Shown here: piece after piece, positions 54,953-64,000 of the stretch | Layout: each line of letters opens with the position of its first letter | How positions within the stretch are numbered: position 1 is the stretch's first letter | From: Trichodesmium sp050015995 | GTDB taxonomy: Bacteria > Cyanobacteriota > Cyanobacteriia > Cyanobacteriales > Microcoleaceae | Direction: 5' to 3' | Length of the DNA: 64,000 bases | Assembly (NCBI RefSeq): GCF_050015995.1 | Contig: NZ_JBNHEP010000127.1 | Location: 36,677 to 100,676, forward strand | Made by a program: the position numbers and the translations under genes | Notes under the pieces: model-generated | Told to the model about the DNA's origin: nothing | Seen by the model: the letters and a program-made list of their open reading frames with translations, nothing else | Databases searched by the model: none

Positions 54953-57900
54953 ATGAAACTTCGTCAAAAGACACTAATTATTATTAGTACAGCGATCGCT
55001 AGTCTTATAGTGGTCTTGTGTACCACAGCATCAATGATGTTGCTTTATGACTTCCAAGATTTGGAGGCAGATTATGTTCGTCTAGATGTTGCGAGAGGAT
55101 TACATGAACTAGATGAGCAGTTGTCCAATTTATCTGCCATAGTCAAACAGGATACAATATTGTTATTATCAAAAAAATTTGCTAATAAGAATAAAGTAGA
55201 ACCTGATGTTAACTTAGCTATAGAGAAATTGATTAATTTCAATTTAGTTAAAAACTTTTTTATTAATCAAAAACTTAACTTAATATTACGATTGAATTCT
55301 CAAGGAGAAATTTTATTTAGTCAAGGATTTGATCGAGATAAACAAACAGAAATACTAATACCTGAAAGTTTAGAAAAACATTTACTTTTAGTTCAAAATC
55401 TAGAGCAGGAAAATTATTTTCCCAAAACAGGTATTATTGTTTTACCAGAAGCACCTCTTCTAATTGCTGCTACTTCTATTACCAATGAAAAAGAGGGTTT
55501 GAGCAAAGATACTTTAATTGTTGGACGTTACTTAGATAATACAACAATAGCCACGTTAGCTGAATCTACAAAATTATCACTAACTTTGAGTCGGTGGGAA
55601 AATAATTCCCTTTCCCTACAAACTAATCAGCAACTGAAAACTTCAGAAATAGTCGTACAACCCCTGAGCGCTAATAAAATAGCTGGCTACACAATTATCA
55701 AAGATATCTATAATCAACCTGCTCTAATTTTACAAGTAGAAATAGATCGAATAATTCACCACCACGGTCGATCGCTCTGGGGTTACTTTATTCTTTCATG
55801 GGTAATAGTAGGTTTCGTTTTTTGTGTACTGACAATTGCAGTTATAGAAAAATTGGTCGTCTCCCGCGTTTCGCAATTCAGTAAAGTAGTAAAGAAAATA
55901 GCCTCCAGTGGAGACCTTTCAACCCGTGTATCAATGCCAGGGAATGATGAGTTGTCTAGCTTGGCGCAGACTATGAATAAAATGCTAAAAGCTTTAGAAA
56001 ATTCTCAATTTGACTATCAAGACAGTGAAGAGCGCTATCGACTAATGGCAGAAAACTCCACTGATATGATTTCTCGTCACTCTTGGGATGGCGTTTTCCT
56101 TCATGTATCACCTGCTTGTCGCACTCTCATGGGATATTCTCCATCGGAACTTGTGCATACTCATCCCGAACAATTTTTTGCACCTGAAGATACTAGACTA
56201 CTTGCTAAGGCTTATTATACTATTCTCAAAAAACCAGTAACTTATACTCTTACCTATCGTATCCTTCATCAAGATGGTAGATACATTTGGTTTGAAACTA
56301 CTGCTCGGACAATTCGTCATCCTGAAACTGGGAAAGTACAAGAAATTATTGCAGTTTCTCGTGACATTTCTGACCGTAAACAAAGAGAAGAAGAATTGCA
56401 AGAAAGTGAAGCAGCTATTCGGAGACTATATCAAATAACTTCCACTCCTTATCAACATAAAAATCCAGATAATTGTCTGAGTTCTTGTTTTAATCATCGC
56501 CTCCAACAATTATTAGAAATGGGGTGTGAAAAGTTTGGTTTAGAAATAGGAGTATTATCTCGAGTTGAGGATAATCAATATACTATTGTCGCCGCTAAAA
56601 GTCCCGATAATTCTATTTCTCCAGGACAAAAATTCGACTTAGAAAAAACTTTTATTTTTGCAGCCATAGGAGAAGAAACAATATGTTTTGAATCTATCAA
56701 GTATTCGGGTTTTTATAACACCATAGATATGGTTTTTCCCATCGAAGCATATATGGGAGCGCCAATTATGTTAGGAGGTTCAGTTTACGGTACTCTTAAT
56801 TTCTGGAGTCCTCAAGCTCTCAGCGAACCTTTTAAAGCTGTAGATAAAGAATTATTAAAACTAATGGCTCAGTGGATAGGTGGAGAATTAGAGCGTCAAA
56901 AAACAGCACGGGATCTAGAAAAAGCTAGAGATGAAGCACTAGCTGCTACTAGAGCTAAAAGTGAATTTCTAGCAACTATGAGCCATGAAATTAGAACTCC
57001 AATGAATGCAGTTATTGGTATGACTGGTCTACTATTAGATACTCCTCTAAAATCAGACCAAAAAGATTTTGTTGAGACTATTCGGAGTAGTGGTGATGCT
57101 TTACTATCACTGATTAACGATATACTTGATTTCTCCAAAATAGAATCAGAAAAATTAGACTTAGAAGAACATCCTTTTGATTTACAAACTTGTCTGGAAG
57201 AATCGATTGATTTATTAGCAGCAAAAGCTTCTGAGCAAGGATTAGAGCTTGCCTATTTTATTGACCCAGAAACTCCTACTATGATTATCGGAGATATTAC
57301 TAGGGTACGTCAAATTTTAGTGAATCTTTTGAGCAATGCTGTGAAATTTACTTCTCATGGTGAGGTATTAGTTTCTGTTAGTGGAAGAAGGCTAGAAACA
57401 CAGGAAAATTTACAAAATTTAGCAGCAAAAAATATTTCTGAATCTAATACTTGTGATATTTGGCCTGTGTATGAAATACAATTTTCAGTTAAAGATACAG
57501 GTATTGGCATTCCTGCTAGTCGTATGAATCGTTTATTTAAGTCTTTTAGTCAAGTTGATTCTTCTACAAGTCGAGAATATGGGGGTACAGGTTTAGGATT
57601 AGTTATTAGTAAAAGATTAGCTGAAATGATGGGTGGTCAGATGTGGGTTGAGAGTATGGGTGTAATTGGCGGAATTCCCCCAATAGGCTATAGGTTATCT
57701 ACTTTAGATGAAAAGTTGGCTAATACAAATGAAAAATTTGGTTCAACTTTCTATTTTACGATAGTCAATAAATGTAGTATTCAGACCGTTAAGGATAAAT
57801 TAATTGAAACTAATTATTTAGATGGTAGTCAGCATAATTTAGTAGATAAAAGAATACTAATTGTTGATGATAATAGTACGAATAGAAAAATTTTATTGAA

Positions 57901-59110
57901 ACAAACTGAATCTTGGGGGATGATAGTCAGTACTGCTGAAAATGCTAATCATGCTTTAGAATTAATGGCGACAGAGAATAAGTTTGATGTAGCAATTGTA
58001 GATATGCAAATGCCAGAAATTGATGGTTTGACTTTAGCTACAAAAATTCGCCAAAATCAAATTTATCAAGATTTACCTTTGGTACTTCTCTCCTCTTTAG
58101 GTAAGCAAGAAATTAATCTTTCTCAACAATTATTTGCAGCAGTTATTAATAAACCTGTCAAACAATCTCAGCTTTATGAAATCTTACTAAATATTTTTTC
58201 TGGTCAAGGTATTCAAGTTAGAGTCACAAATAATAGTAAATGGAATGCTGAGGCAATTCCTTTATTGGCAGAAGAATTACCATTACGAATATTATTAGCT
58301 GATGACCATTTAGTTAATCAAAAAGTAGCTTTGCAAATTTTACAACGGATGGGATATCGTGCTGATGTTGCTAGTAATGGTTTAGAAGTTATAGAAGCTG
58401 TATTTGGTTTGCCTTATGATGTAGTTTTGATGGATGTACAAATGCCTTTGATGGATGGTCTCGAAGCATCTCGTCGCATTCGGCAAGAATACGAAAATCC
58501 CACAGAATATCCTGAAAAAGCTTCTCAAAAAAGACCTCGAATTATTGCTATGACTGCTAATGCAATGCAGGGCGATCGCGAGGAATGTATAGCTGCGGGA
58601 ATGGATGATTATATTAGTAAACCTATACAAATGGAGCAGCTTATTGAAGCTTTGAGTAAATGTAAACCTCTGGTCTTTGAGGGGAAAGAAAAACTGAATT
58701 TTCCACAATCAAATACTTTTACACAAACTGAGGAAAATAATAATAATATTTCTAGTGAAAAGACTATTCTTGAGAGTAAGGTAATAGAAAGTTTGAGGGA
58801 AGTGGAAGCTCTAGATGAAGTAATAGAAATTTATTTGGATACTTCTCCCGAACTGCTAGAGAATATTCATATTGCTATTAATCAAGCTAACCCATTAATA
58901 CTTAAGAATGCTGCTCATTCTTTGAAGTCTATTAGTGGTACTTTAGGGGCGATGAATCTTTATAAAGTTTGTCAGGAATTAGAAGTGTTAGCTCGTTTAG
59001 CTTATGAGTCGGGAAATTCTACTCCAGGAGAAGCAATAGAGATTTTTGCTGAGGTGAAAATTGAGTATGAAAAAGTTATTAATGCTTTGAAATTAGAGCG
59101 GCAGAAATAA
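54953..59110 (+). CDS. CHASE4-containing hybrid sensor histidine kinase
   Basis: The 1385-residue protein has, in order: a membrane helix (8-30), a periplasmic CHASE4-type domain (LEADYVRLDVARGLHELDEQ), a second helix (about 272-300), HAMP, PAS (about 355-485), GAF (about 515-650), HisKA with FLATMSHEIRTPMNAVIGMT (His678), HATPase (NLLSNAVKFTSHG, KDTGIGIPASR, YGGTGLGLVISKRLAEMMGG), two receivers (RILIVDDNSTNRKI with VDMQMPEIDG, and RILLADDHLVNQKV with MDVQMPLMDG) and an Hpt domain (His1322 in NAAHSLKSISGTLGA). All phosphorelay residues are present, so it can run a complete internal relay. The final target is not encoded here. ATG at 54953. Confidence 0.95.
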   Translation: MKLRQKTLIIISTAIASLIVVLCTTASMMLLYDFQDLEADYVRLDVARGLHELDEQLSNLSAIVKQDTILLLSKKFANKNKVEPDVNLAIEKLINFNLVKNFFINQKLNLILRLNSQGEILFSQGFDRDKQTEILIPESLEKHLLLVQNLEQENYFPKTGIIVLPEAPLLIAATSITNEKEGLSKDTLIVGRYLDNTTIATLAESTKLSLTLSRWENNSLSLQTNQQLKTSEIVVQPLSANKIAGYTIIKDIYNQPALILQVEIDRIIHHHGRSLWGYFILSWVIVGFVFCVLTIAVIEKLVVSRVSQFSKVVKKIASSGDLSTRVSMPGNDELSSLAQTMNKMLKALENSQFDYQDSEERYRLMAENSTDMISRHSWDGVFLHVSPACRTLMGYSPSELVHTHPEQFFAPEDTRLLAKAYYTILKKPVTYTLTYRILHQDGRYIWFETTARTIRHPETGKVQEIIAVSRDISDRKQREEELQESEAAIRRLYQITSTPYQHKNPDNCLSSCFNHRLQQLLEMGCEKFGLEIGVLSRVEDNQYTIVAAKSPDNSISPGQKFDLEKTFIFAAIGEETICFESIKYSGFYNTIDMVFPIEAYMGAPIMLGGSVYGTLNFWSPQALSEPFKAVDKELLKLMAQWIGGELERQKTARDLEKARDEALAATRAKSEFLATMSHEIRTPMNAVIGMTGLLLDTPLKSDQKDFVETIRSSGDALLSLINDILDFSKIESEKLDLEEHPFDLQTCLEESIDLLAAKASEQGLELAYFIDPETPTMIIGDITRVRQILVNLLSNAVKFTSHGEVLVSVSGRRLETQENLQNLAAKNISESNTCDIWPVYEIQFSVKDTGIGIPASRMNRLFKSFSQVDSSTSREYGGTGLGLVISKRLAEMMGGQMWVESMGVIGGIPPIGYRLSTLDEKLANTNEKFGSTFYFTIVNKCSIQTVKDKLIETNYLDGSQHNLVDKRILIVDDNSTNRKILLKQTESWGMIVSTAENANHALELMATENKFDVAIVDMQMPEIDGLTLATKIRQNQIYQDLPLVLLSSLGKQEINLSQQLFAAVINKPVKQSQLYEILLNIFSGQGIQVRVTNNSKWNAEAIPLLAEELPLRILLADDHLVNQKVALQILQRMGYRADVASNGLEVIEAVFGLPYDVVLMDVQMPLMDGLEASRRIRQEYENPTEYPEKASQKRPRIIAMTANAMQGDREECIAAGMDDYISKPIQMEQLIEALSKCKPLVFEGKEKLNFPQSNTFTQTEENNNNISSEKTILESKVIESLREVEALDEVIEIYLDTSPELLENIHIAINQANPLILKNAAHSLKSISGTLGAMNLYKVCQELEVLARLAYESGNSTPGEAIEIFAEVKIEYEKVINALKLERQK

Positions 59111-59194
59111 TAGTATTGGTGTGACACACCTAAAATGTTGCAATATTAATATTAATCACGAAATGCCACAACAATCAATATAATCCCAAGAATT

Positions 59195-59694
59195 AACCCA
59201 CCCTTACGGGTTAATTCATTAAATTAGATAGCCAACAATAAATAATAATAAACCCACCCCCCATCACCATTAATTCCACCATATTTATTTATCCGTTTGT
59301 GGGATATTCATGGGTTGGGGGCAGGTTTAGTTAATTCAATTATCAATATCAAAATCAATGATGGAACCTGCCCCTACAATATTAATTAATTAACCCGGTA
59401 GGGGTAGGTTTATCCGTTTAATTACATACCCAACAATAAATAATAATAAACCCACCCCCATAACTATTAATTCCACCATATTTATTCATGAGTTGGGGGC
59501 AGGTTTAGTTAATTCAATTATTAACATCAAAATCAATGATGGAGCCTGCCCCTACAATATTAATGACAAAATGCACCGACAATTTTTCATCAAAAAAATC
59601 AACCCGTAGGGGTGGGTTTATCCGTTCAATTACATACCTAACAATAAATAATAATAAACCTATCCCCCATCACCATTAATTTCACAATATTTAT
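59195..59694. repeat. About 170-200 bp repeat array (GGGTGGGTTTA / GGGCAGGTTTAG)
   Basis: Two and a half degenerate units contain TAGGGGTAGGTTTATCCGTT, AATAATAATAAACCCACCCC, GGGGGCAGGTTTAGTTAATT and GAACCTGCCCCTACAATATT. GCAGGTTTAG recurs at 59331 and 59499. Each unit can form two stems (GGGTGGGTTTA with TAAACCCACCC, and GGGCAGGTT with AACCTGCCCC). The related array at the right edge of the window begins at 63581. Confidence 0.8.
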
Positions 59695-60456
59695 TCACCG
59701 AACTCTTCTCGGTTTATTGCCTTTAAACCCACTCCAACCAATAGTTAAATAACAACTTGCTAGCAATAAGCTGGTTAAACCTATTTTGATACTAGAATGA
59801 AACGTTGATAGTTGTGATTTTTGTATTTCTCGCTGTTGTTTCCTTTCTATTTGTTTTGTTAGAGTTTCGCGAACTTCTTCTACTTTTACTTTAAAAGTAT
59901 TAGGATTACTTTTAAATTTTTCTAAATTAGCTATTTGTTCTTCGCTCAATTGTCTTTTTCTGGTAAATGACTCTAATTTCTGATTATTTCGGAGCATATC
60001 CCCTATTACATTTTGTTGCTCATCTAAACGTTCTGCTAATGTTTCTTTTTCTTCTTTAGCAGTTTGATTTGCTATTTCCACTGCTTCATTACTTACTGCT
60101 ACAGCATTACTAATATGCAGAGGAATAATTAGCAAAAATATGATACCGAAAAAGAAAGATAATAAATAAACCCAAAATTTTAAGCTATCCCACTTAAGTT
60201 TAGGTTGTGGTGGAGCTAAACCTAGAATTTCTTCAAAGCCATAAGCACAAAACATTAAGGCTATTCCTAAAATTGGTACAATACCCTCTTCTACTATTGT
60301 GGTCGTGAAATTGAGACTCCAGTCTGTATCTCCTATCTTGATAGTGAATAGAAGCAAAAAATAATTGATAATGGTAAACAGTACCAAGATAATTCCAGCT
60401 AGTTTCATAAATCTAACTGCCTGGACTGGTACTTGACTGATATTAGTTCCTTTCAT
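59695..60456 (-). CDS. HpsJ-like membrane protein
   Basis: The 253-residue protein has three N-terminal membrane helices (about 17-40, 50-75 and 90-118), a long charged coiled coil (about 125-215; ANQTAKEEKETLAERLDEQQ, SEEQIANLEKFKSNPNTFKV) and a last helix (about 225-243). This layout, including FCAYGFEEILG near residue 70, resembles the HpsJ family, linked to hormogonium polysaccharide secretion in filamentous cyanobacteria. No other hps genes are seen in the window, so the role is inferred only from resemblance. ATG at 60456. A repeat array lies immediately after its stop. Confidence 0.6.
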   Translation of the reverse strand: MKGTNISQVPVQAVRFMKLAGIILVLFTIINYFLLLFTIKIGDTDWSLNFTTTIVEEGIVPILGIALMFCAYGFEEILGLAPPQPKLKWDSLKFWVYLLSFFFGIIFLLIIPLHISNAVAVSNEAVEIANQTAKEEKETLAERLDEQQNVIGDMLRNNQKLESFTRKRQLSEEQIANLEKFKSNPNTFKVKVEEVRETLTKQIERKQQREIQKSQLSTFHSSIKIGLTSLLLASCYLTIGWSGFKGNKPRRVR

Positions 60457-60840
60457 GGTTGAGATTTATAATATGTACGTCAATCTAGTTGGAGCAAAAA
60501 TTGCCCACAGTTAATACTCTGTCTATATCTATTTAGATATCATTTCTACCATATAATCCTATCTTCATATTATCTTTACAAAAAATTTGCGTATTTACTC
60601 TAATTGACTATCCTGTTTTTTGTAGTTACGATAGAAATGTAATTAAACAAGAGTATGGATTAGCTAAAATTAAAAACCTACCAATGCTTTTTCTCTTGTT
60701 CAAATAACTTAGAGTTTATAGTTATTAAAGCAACCTAGTTATTTAGGAAACTGAGAGTATTAAAAAAATACTTATTAGCTCCGAAATATCTAAGTTCTGA
60801 TAATCAATAATTTTTGTTCAGTATTTACAGGTATATATCC
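60457..60840. other. Divergent promoter region
   Basis: The 384 bases between the HpsJ-like gene and the cysteine-rich protein gene are AT-rich. No gene, repeat or clear hairpin is seen. Promoters of both genes should lie here. Confidence 0.4.
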
Positions 60841-61218
60841 ATGAAAAAATTACTTACAGCGATCGCTTCTACAGCTTTTTTAACTTTATCTGCTGCAGTA
60901 CCTAGTATGGCAGAAGTTGTTGATGTTCCTATAGATGACCTTGGAATGGTGTTACTATCAAATGAAAGTTCTTATGGTGATGCAAGTTTAGGTTTAGATA
61001 CAGAGCTAAACGAATATACATCTGTAACCCTTGGAGGTTGTACCGCCGATCTAATGTGTGTGCAAAATCAAATAGGTGCGTGGGGATTAGTCGAGTGTAG
61101 TGGAGCTGCTACTGCAGGTGGGAGTATGAGTATACAAGCTGGAGCAGAATGTGTTATTGAAAAAGGAGGTTTCAGTGCATATGACAGTTGTACAACTGGC
61201 ACTTGCCCATTAAAATAA
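60841..61218 (+). CDS. Small secreted cysteine-rich protein, unknown
   Basis: The 125-residue protein has a clear signal peptide (MKKLLTAIASTAFLTLSAAV, cut after SMA near residue 24). The mature part of about 101 residues is acidic, rich in Gly, Ser and Thr, and contains six cysteines (in GGC, LMC, VEC, AEC, DSC and GTC), enough for three disulfides. I recognise no family. It could be a surface, sheath or excreted protein. The ATG at 60841 is preferred to 60814 because it starts the signal peptide directly. It lies among repeat arrays and is divergent from the HpsJ-like gene; the PEP-CTERM gene is convergent with it about 940 bases away. Confidence 0.75.
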   Translation: MKKLLTAIASTAFLTLSAAVPSMAEVVDVPIDDLGMVLLSNESSYGDASLGLDTELNEYTSVTLGGCTADLMCVQNQIGAWGLVECSGAATAGGSMSIQAGAECVIEKGGFSAYDSCTTGTCPLK

Positions 61219-62157
61219 AAGCAGAGTAAACAACTTCCTTCAAACGAAAGAATTTAAGAGTCAGGAGTCAGAATGTTTGATATATTCTGGCTCCTAGTAC
61301 TGCTACGCGGAAGTCAGAAGTTTTGATTGGGGCGTTGCATATTTGTGGGATGAATTGTAGTTTTGGAGAAAGAGGAAGTAAAAGATGGGATTTACCTATT
61401 CCCAAAAGTTTCATCCCTTGATTCAGCAACACCATAAATATGTAGTGTTTAGAACTCAAAAATGCATAAGTTCTGATTTTATTGTGCAGTGGGGGTGGGT
61501 TTAACTCAAAGTCTGGAAATTAGCGATAACTTTTCAAGACCCGCCCCGTTATAAATAGGAACTGAAAAACTACCTTTCAATAATGAATAATTAATTATTA
61601 ATTATTCATTATTACCCCTCCTTGAAAACGGATAGGATTGACTAATCATGAAAATTTTTATTTATTATCCCCTATCCAAGGGGAGGCTTTAAACCAAAAT
61701 TTTTCGGTAAAAAAGGGTTTTGATTGGGAAAAATTAAAACTTAGGAGTCAGAATGTTTGATATATTCTGGCTCCTATTTTTTTTGATTTTATTGCTCAGT
61801 AGGGGCTGGTTTAAGGCATCATGTAAAAATAAGTTGTACAAATTTTATCTGAAATAGATTGTGAAATCTAGCTGCCATTAAAAAAACTGTTCAGGTTATT
61901 TTTACACGGCTCCTAACCCAAAGTCTGGAAATTAGTAATATAGTTATCAAAACCCGCCCCTACATTATTGGGCGGGTAATGCTGAAACCATTGTATGATT
62001 GGGGAGCGGGTTTATCTGATTAAATATTGAATCCCATTAATTTAATACGGAACCCGCTCCTAGGTTTTACAACATCACAAAAAAATAAGGGAGCCTCATC
62101 GACTCCCTATTCCAGACTTTTATACTCACTAACAAAAACAGAGAAGCTATTCTAATT
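61219..62157. other. Intergenic repeat region
   Basis: No gene is seen. A palindrome GGAGTCAGAATGTTTGATAT, then ATTCTGGCTCC, occurs twice (about 61264 and 61745). An element at 61578-61713 and several GGGCGGGT / AACCCGCCCC stems (61490-61560, 61917-62065) fill the rest. These stems resemble the arrays at 59195 and 63581. Confidence 0.65.
61578..61713. mobile_element. MITE-like element, inverted relative to 63444-63580
   Basis: The unit runs from CAATAATGAATAATTAATTA to CCAAAATTTTTCGGTAAAA. Its reverse occurs at 63444-63580 with few changes. GGCTTTAAACC, next to CCAAGGGGAGG, links it to the 23490-23744 family. Confidence 0.7.
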
Positions 62158-62994
62158 TTACTTTGCAGACTTACGCTTAGTAGCAGCAACCAAACCACCA
62201 ATAGCCATTAGACCTAATAATGTAGAAGGCTCGGGTGTAGAAGCAGGAGGTTCAGATAAAATACCACCGAATTCTTCTAGAGTAACTTCATAGTTACCAT
62301 TGTAAGAGAACCCATCACTGTCAGTAATTGAGAAAGCTTCTTCATTAGTAGTTTCTGTAGCCCAACCGAAACCAGTAACTCCATCAATGTCGTATGCAAA
62401 AATTTCACTCATTTGCACACCTTCTAAGAAGGTTGCTAAAGTTGAGTTTACGTTTCTGAATCTATCTGCTAAGTTGAAGTGACCTGCTAAACCAACTACA
62501 ACGTCGTCACCAACTTCGTTTATGTAAGAGATGTTGGGATCGCTAATCAGATCAAATCCCCCATTGCTTATAAACGTACCATAAGCAAAGTTTCTCACAA
62601 AAGTATTGCCTGCAAGAGCAGTTTGTGCCCAGGCATCAGAAAACCATTGCGAACCAACAGTTTGTTGCCAAGTAACATTGTTGTAAATATCCTCAGTCAC
62701 ATTGGTAAATCTGGCAGTTCCCTGAATATTTTGAACTCCAGCAAGTGGGTTACCACCTGTATCGCTACTACCGAACTCTACATTACCACCAGGATTAGAG
62801 CTATCTCCTTGTAAAATTGAATCCAACTGAGTCAAGTCGTTAGTTACTTGAAAACCAGTACCTACTTGTTCGCGCAATATCAAATCTGTACCTATAGGGC
62901 TAAAAGTAGCAGCCATTGCCGGAGCTCCGAAAACTGCACTCATACCAGCAACAACAGAAGCACTTGCTAAAAATTTCTTTACTAATCCTGCCAT
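62158..62994 (-). CDS. PEP-CTERM sorting domain protein
   Basis: The 278-residue protein has an N-terminal signal peptide (about 1-29, ending APAMA) and a C-terminal PEP-CTERM signal: STPEPSTLLGLMAIGGLVAA followed by basic TKRKSAK. Such proteins are exported, recognised by an exosortase and placed on the cell surface or in the extracellular matrix. The middle is rich in Asn, Asp, Gly and Thr, has no cysteine and no recognised domain (LAGVQNIQGTARFTNVTEDI, FAYGTFISNGGFDLISDPNI). No exosortase gene lies in the window. ATG at 62994. The role is probably structural or matrix-related. Confidence 0.9.
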   Translation of the reverse strand: MAGLVKKFLASASVVAGMSAVFGAPAMAATFSPIGTDLILREQVGTGFQVTNDLTQLDSILQGDSSNPGGNVEFGSSDTGGNPLAGVQNIQGTARFTNVTEDIYNNVTWQQTVGSQWFSDAWAQTALAGNTFVRNFAYGTFISNGGFDLISDPNISYINEVGDDVVVGLAGHFNLADRFRNVNSTLATFLEGVQMSEIFAYDIDGVTGFGWATETTNEEAFSITDSDGFSYNGNYEVTLEEFGGILSEPPASTPEPSTLLGLMAIGGLVAATKRKSAK

Positions 62995-63443
62995 GATTTT
63001 TGTTTCCTTAATTTTGATTTGTGTCTTGTAAAAGTTAGCTAGGCTAAAAAACTTATAAACAACTGGTTAAATGGAAATTTATCTATTAAAATCATCAAAA
63101 CATAAGTAATAAGATATTATGTGTGTTTCAAATCACCGATACTTATGATTTTGATTAGGTCTTTTGTTTAACAATGCACCTGTAGTTAGGTTTTATATTG
63201 TTTGCCAGTCATTTAAGCTTTTTCCTTTTCGCTTAAACCTATTATAAGCAGGTTTAAAATCAAATGTCTATAGTTTTATATAAAGTTTTAGTGAAGTTTT
63301 ACCCCCTTTAAAAAACGTTGTAATCACTTATGTAATTACACGGAATAATTATTAATCAAAGAAATTAATCCTCAGTATTATCAGGTATAGGTAGGTTGAG
63401 TTAATTCAATTATCAGTATTAATTGCAAAATTATTTATCCCAA
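62995..63443. other. Upstream region of the PEP-CTERM gene
   Basis: About 450 AT-rich bases with no gene. The first 200 should hold the promoter of the PEP-CTERM gene. No repeat is recognised before 63385, where GTAGGTTGAGTTAATTCAAT starts resembling the arrays. Confidence 0.4.
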
Positions 63444-63580
63444 AATTTTACCGAAAAATTTTGGTTTAAAGCCTCCCCTTGGATAGGGGATAATAAATAA
63501 AAATTTTCATGATTAGTCAATCCTATCCGTTTTCAAGGAGAGGTAATTATTCATTATTCATTATTCATTATTCATTATTG
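63444..63580. mobile_element. MITE-like element, inverted relative to 61578-61713
   Basis: It starts TTTTACCGAAAAATTTTGGT, then TTAAAGCCTCCCCTTGG, and ends in repeated ATTCATT units. The copy at 61578-61713 is its reverse. The pair brackets the PEP-CTERM gene. Confidence 0.7.
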
Positions 63581-64000
63581 AACCGTAGGGGTGGGTTAAT
63601 TCATAGAATTATCACAAGAAGTAAGAAATAAAATAAACCCACCCCGATTAATAGTTTTGGGGCAGGTTTAGTTAATTCAATTATTAGTATCAAAATCAAT
63701 AGCAGAACCTGCCCCTACAATTTTTCATCAACAGACCCCCCAAGCACCATCAATTACACAATTATTTATGACAAAAATTCACCCATAGGGGTGGGTTCAT
63801 CCGTTGCATCAAATATTCAATAATAAATCAAATAAACCCACCCCCGATTCATGGTTTTCGGGCAGGTTTAGTTAATTCAATTATTGTCATCAAAATTCAT
63901 GGCAGAACCTGCCCCTACAATTTTTCATCAACCTACACCCAACATCCATCAATTACACAATTATTTATGACAAAAATTCACCCATAGGGGTGGGTTCATC
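63581..64000. repeat. About 200-bp tandem repeat array, runs off the window
   Basis: GGCAGGTTTAGTTAATTCAA recurs at 63661 and 63861, and ACCCATAGGGGTGGGTTCAT at 63781 and 63980, so the period is about 200 bases. Units are related to those at 59195-59694. The array continues beyond the last base, so its length is unknown. Confidence 0.85.

Noticed and set aside
1..64000. tRNA, rRNA and riboswitch genes
   Set aside because: No T-arm consensus of the GGTTCGAATCC type, no conserved rRNA stretches and no familiar riboswitch core was noticed by eye. A covariance-model search could still find one.

Overview
This window is AT-rich chromosomal DNA from a cyanobacterium, most likely a filamentous marine or mat-forming member of the Trichodesmium/Okeania/Hydrocoleum kind. 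That placement is an inference. It rests on frequent HIP1 octamers (GCGATCGC), plant-type PetF ferredoxins, a biliverdin reductase very like the Synechocystis enzyme, an HpsJ-like protein, a UPF0182 membrane protein, DUF1350, a PEP-CTERM protein, and an unusually large share of non-coding, repeat-filled DNA. No rRNA or tRNA genes and no CRISPR array were recognised. A 100-base run of N (4748-4847) marks an assembly gap inside a repeat.

Layout. 0-5.5 kb: a UPF0175 gene, comF, a PEP-synthase-like gene whose 3' end has been rewritten, a compound repeat element with the gap, and a lone DUF433 gene. 5.5-14.3 kb: an AraC regulator divergent from a secreted DUF1254 protein, an exported formylglycine-generating enzyme with both active-site cysteines, then a DMT transporter, a shikimate-dehydrogenase-like gene, a frameshifted HAD gene and a methyltransferase. 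A conserved 74-bp box lies upstream of both the DUF1254 gene and the transporter group, so this block may be one regulon. 15-24.8 kb: gamma-glutamyltransferase, DUF1350, then a partner-switching group (two RsbW-like kinases, an RsbU-like response-regulator phosphatase, an RsbV-like STAS protein) and an HTH/GrpE-like fusion.

24.8-38.3 kb: a SpoIID-like protein, three ferredoxin genes in a row, bvdR, a transporter-like protein with HEAT repeats, infC, an alpha/beta hydrolase and a broken tnpB. 38.6-44.2 kb: an NB-ARC/WD40 STAND ATPase and a Ser/Thr kinase fused to an FGE-like domain. The C-terminus of that kinase fusion has the pattern of a diversity-generating retroelement (DGR) variable region. 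No reverse transcriptase or template repeat is seen here, so any DGR would act in trans. 45-59 kb: UPF0182, a multi-PAS diguanylate cyclase, a sensor kinase and, divergent from it, a CHASE4 hybrid kinase. 59-64 kb: an HpsJ-like protein, a secreted cysteine-rich protein and a PEP-CTERM protein, set in arrays of roughly 200-bp repeats.

The spaces between genes hold several families of small non-autonomous elements (inverted-repeat MITE-like units), many present in two or more copies and often in opposite orientation, together with decayed IS200/IS605 (tnpB and right-end hairpins) and IS630-type fragments. The main points of interest are the DGR-like variable protein, the shared upstream box, the displaced end of the PEP-synthase-like gene, the HTH/GrpE fusion, the atypical ferredoxin and the cysteine-rich secreted protein.
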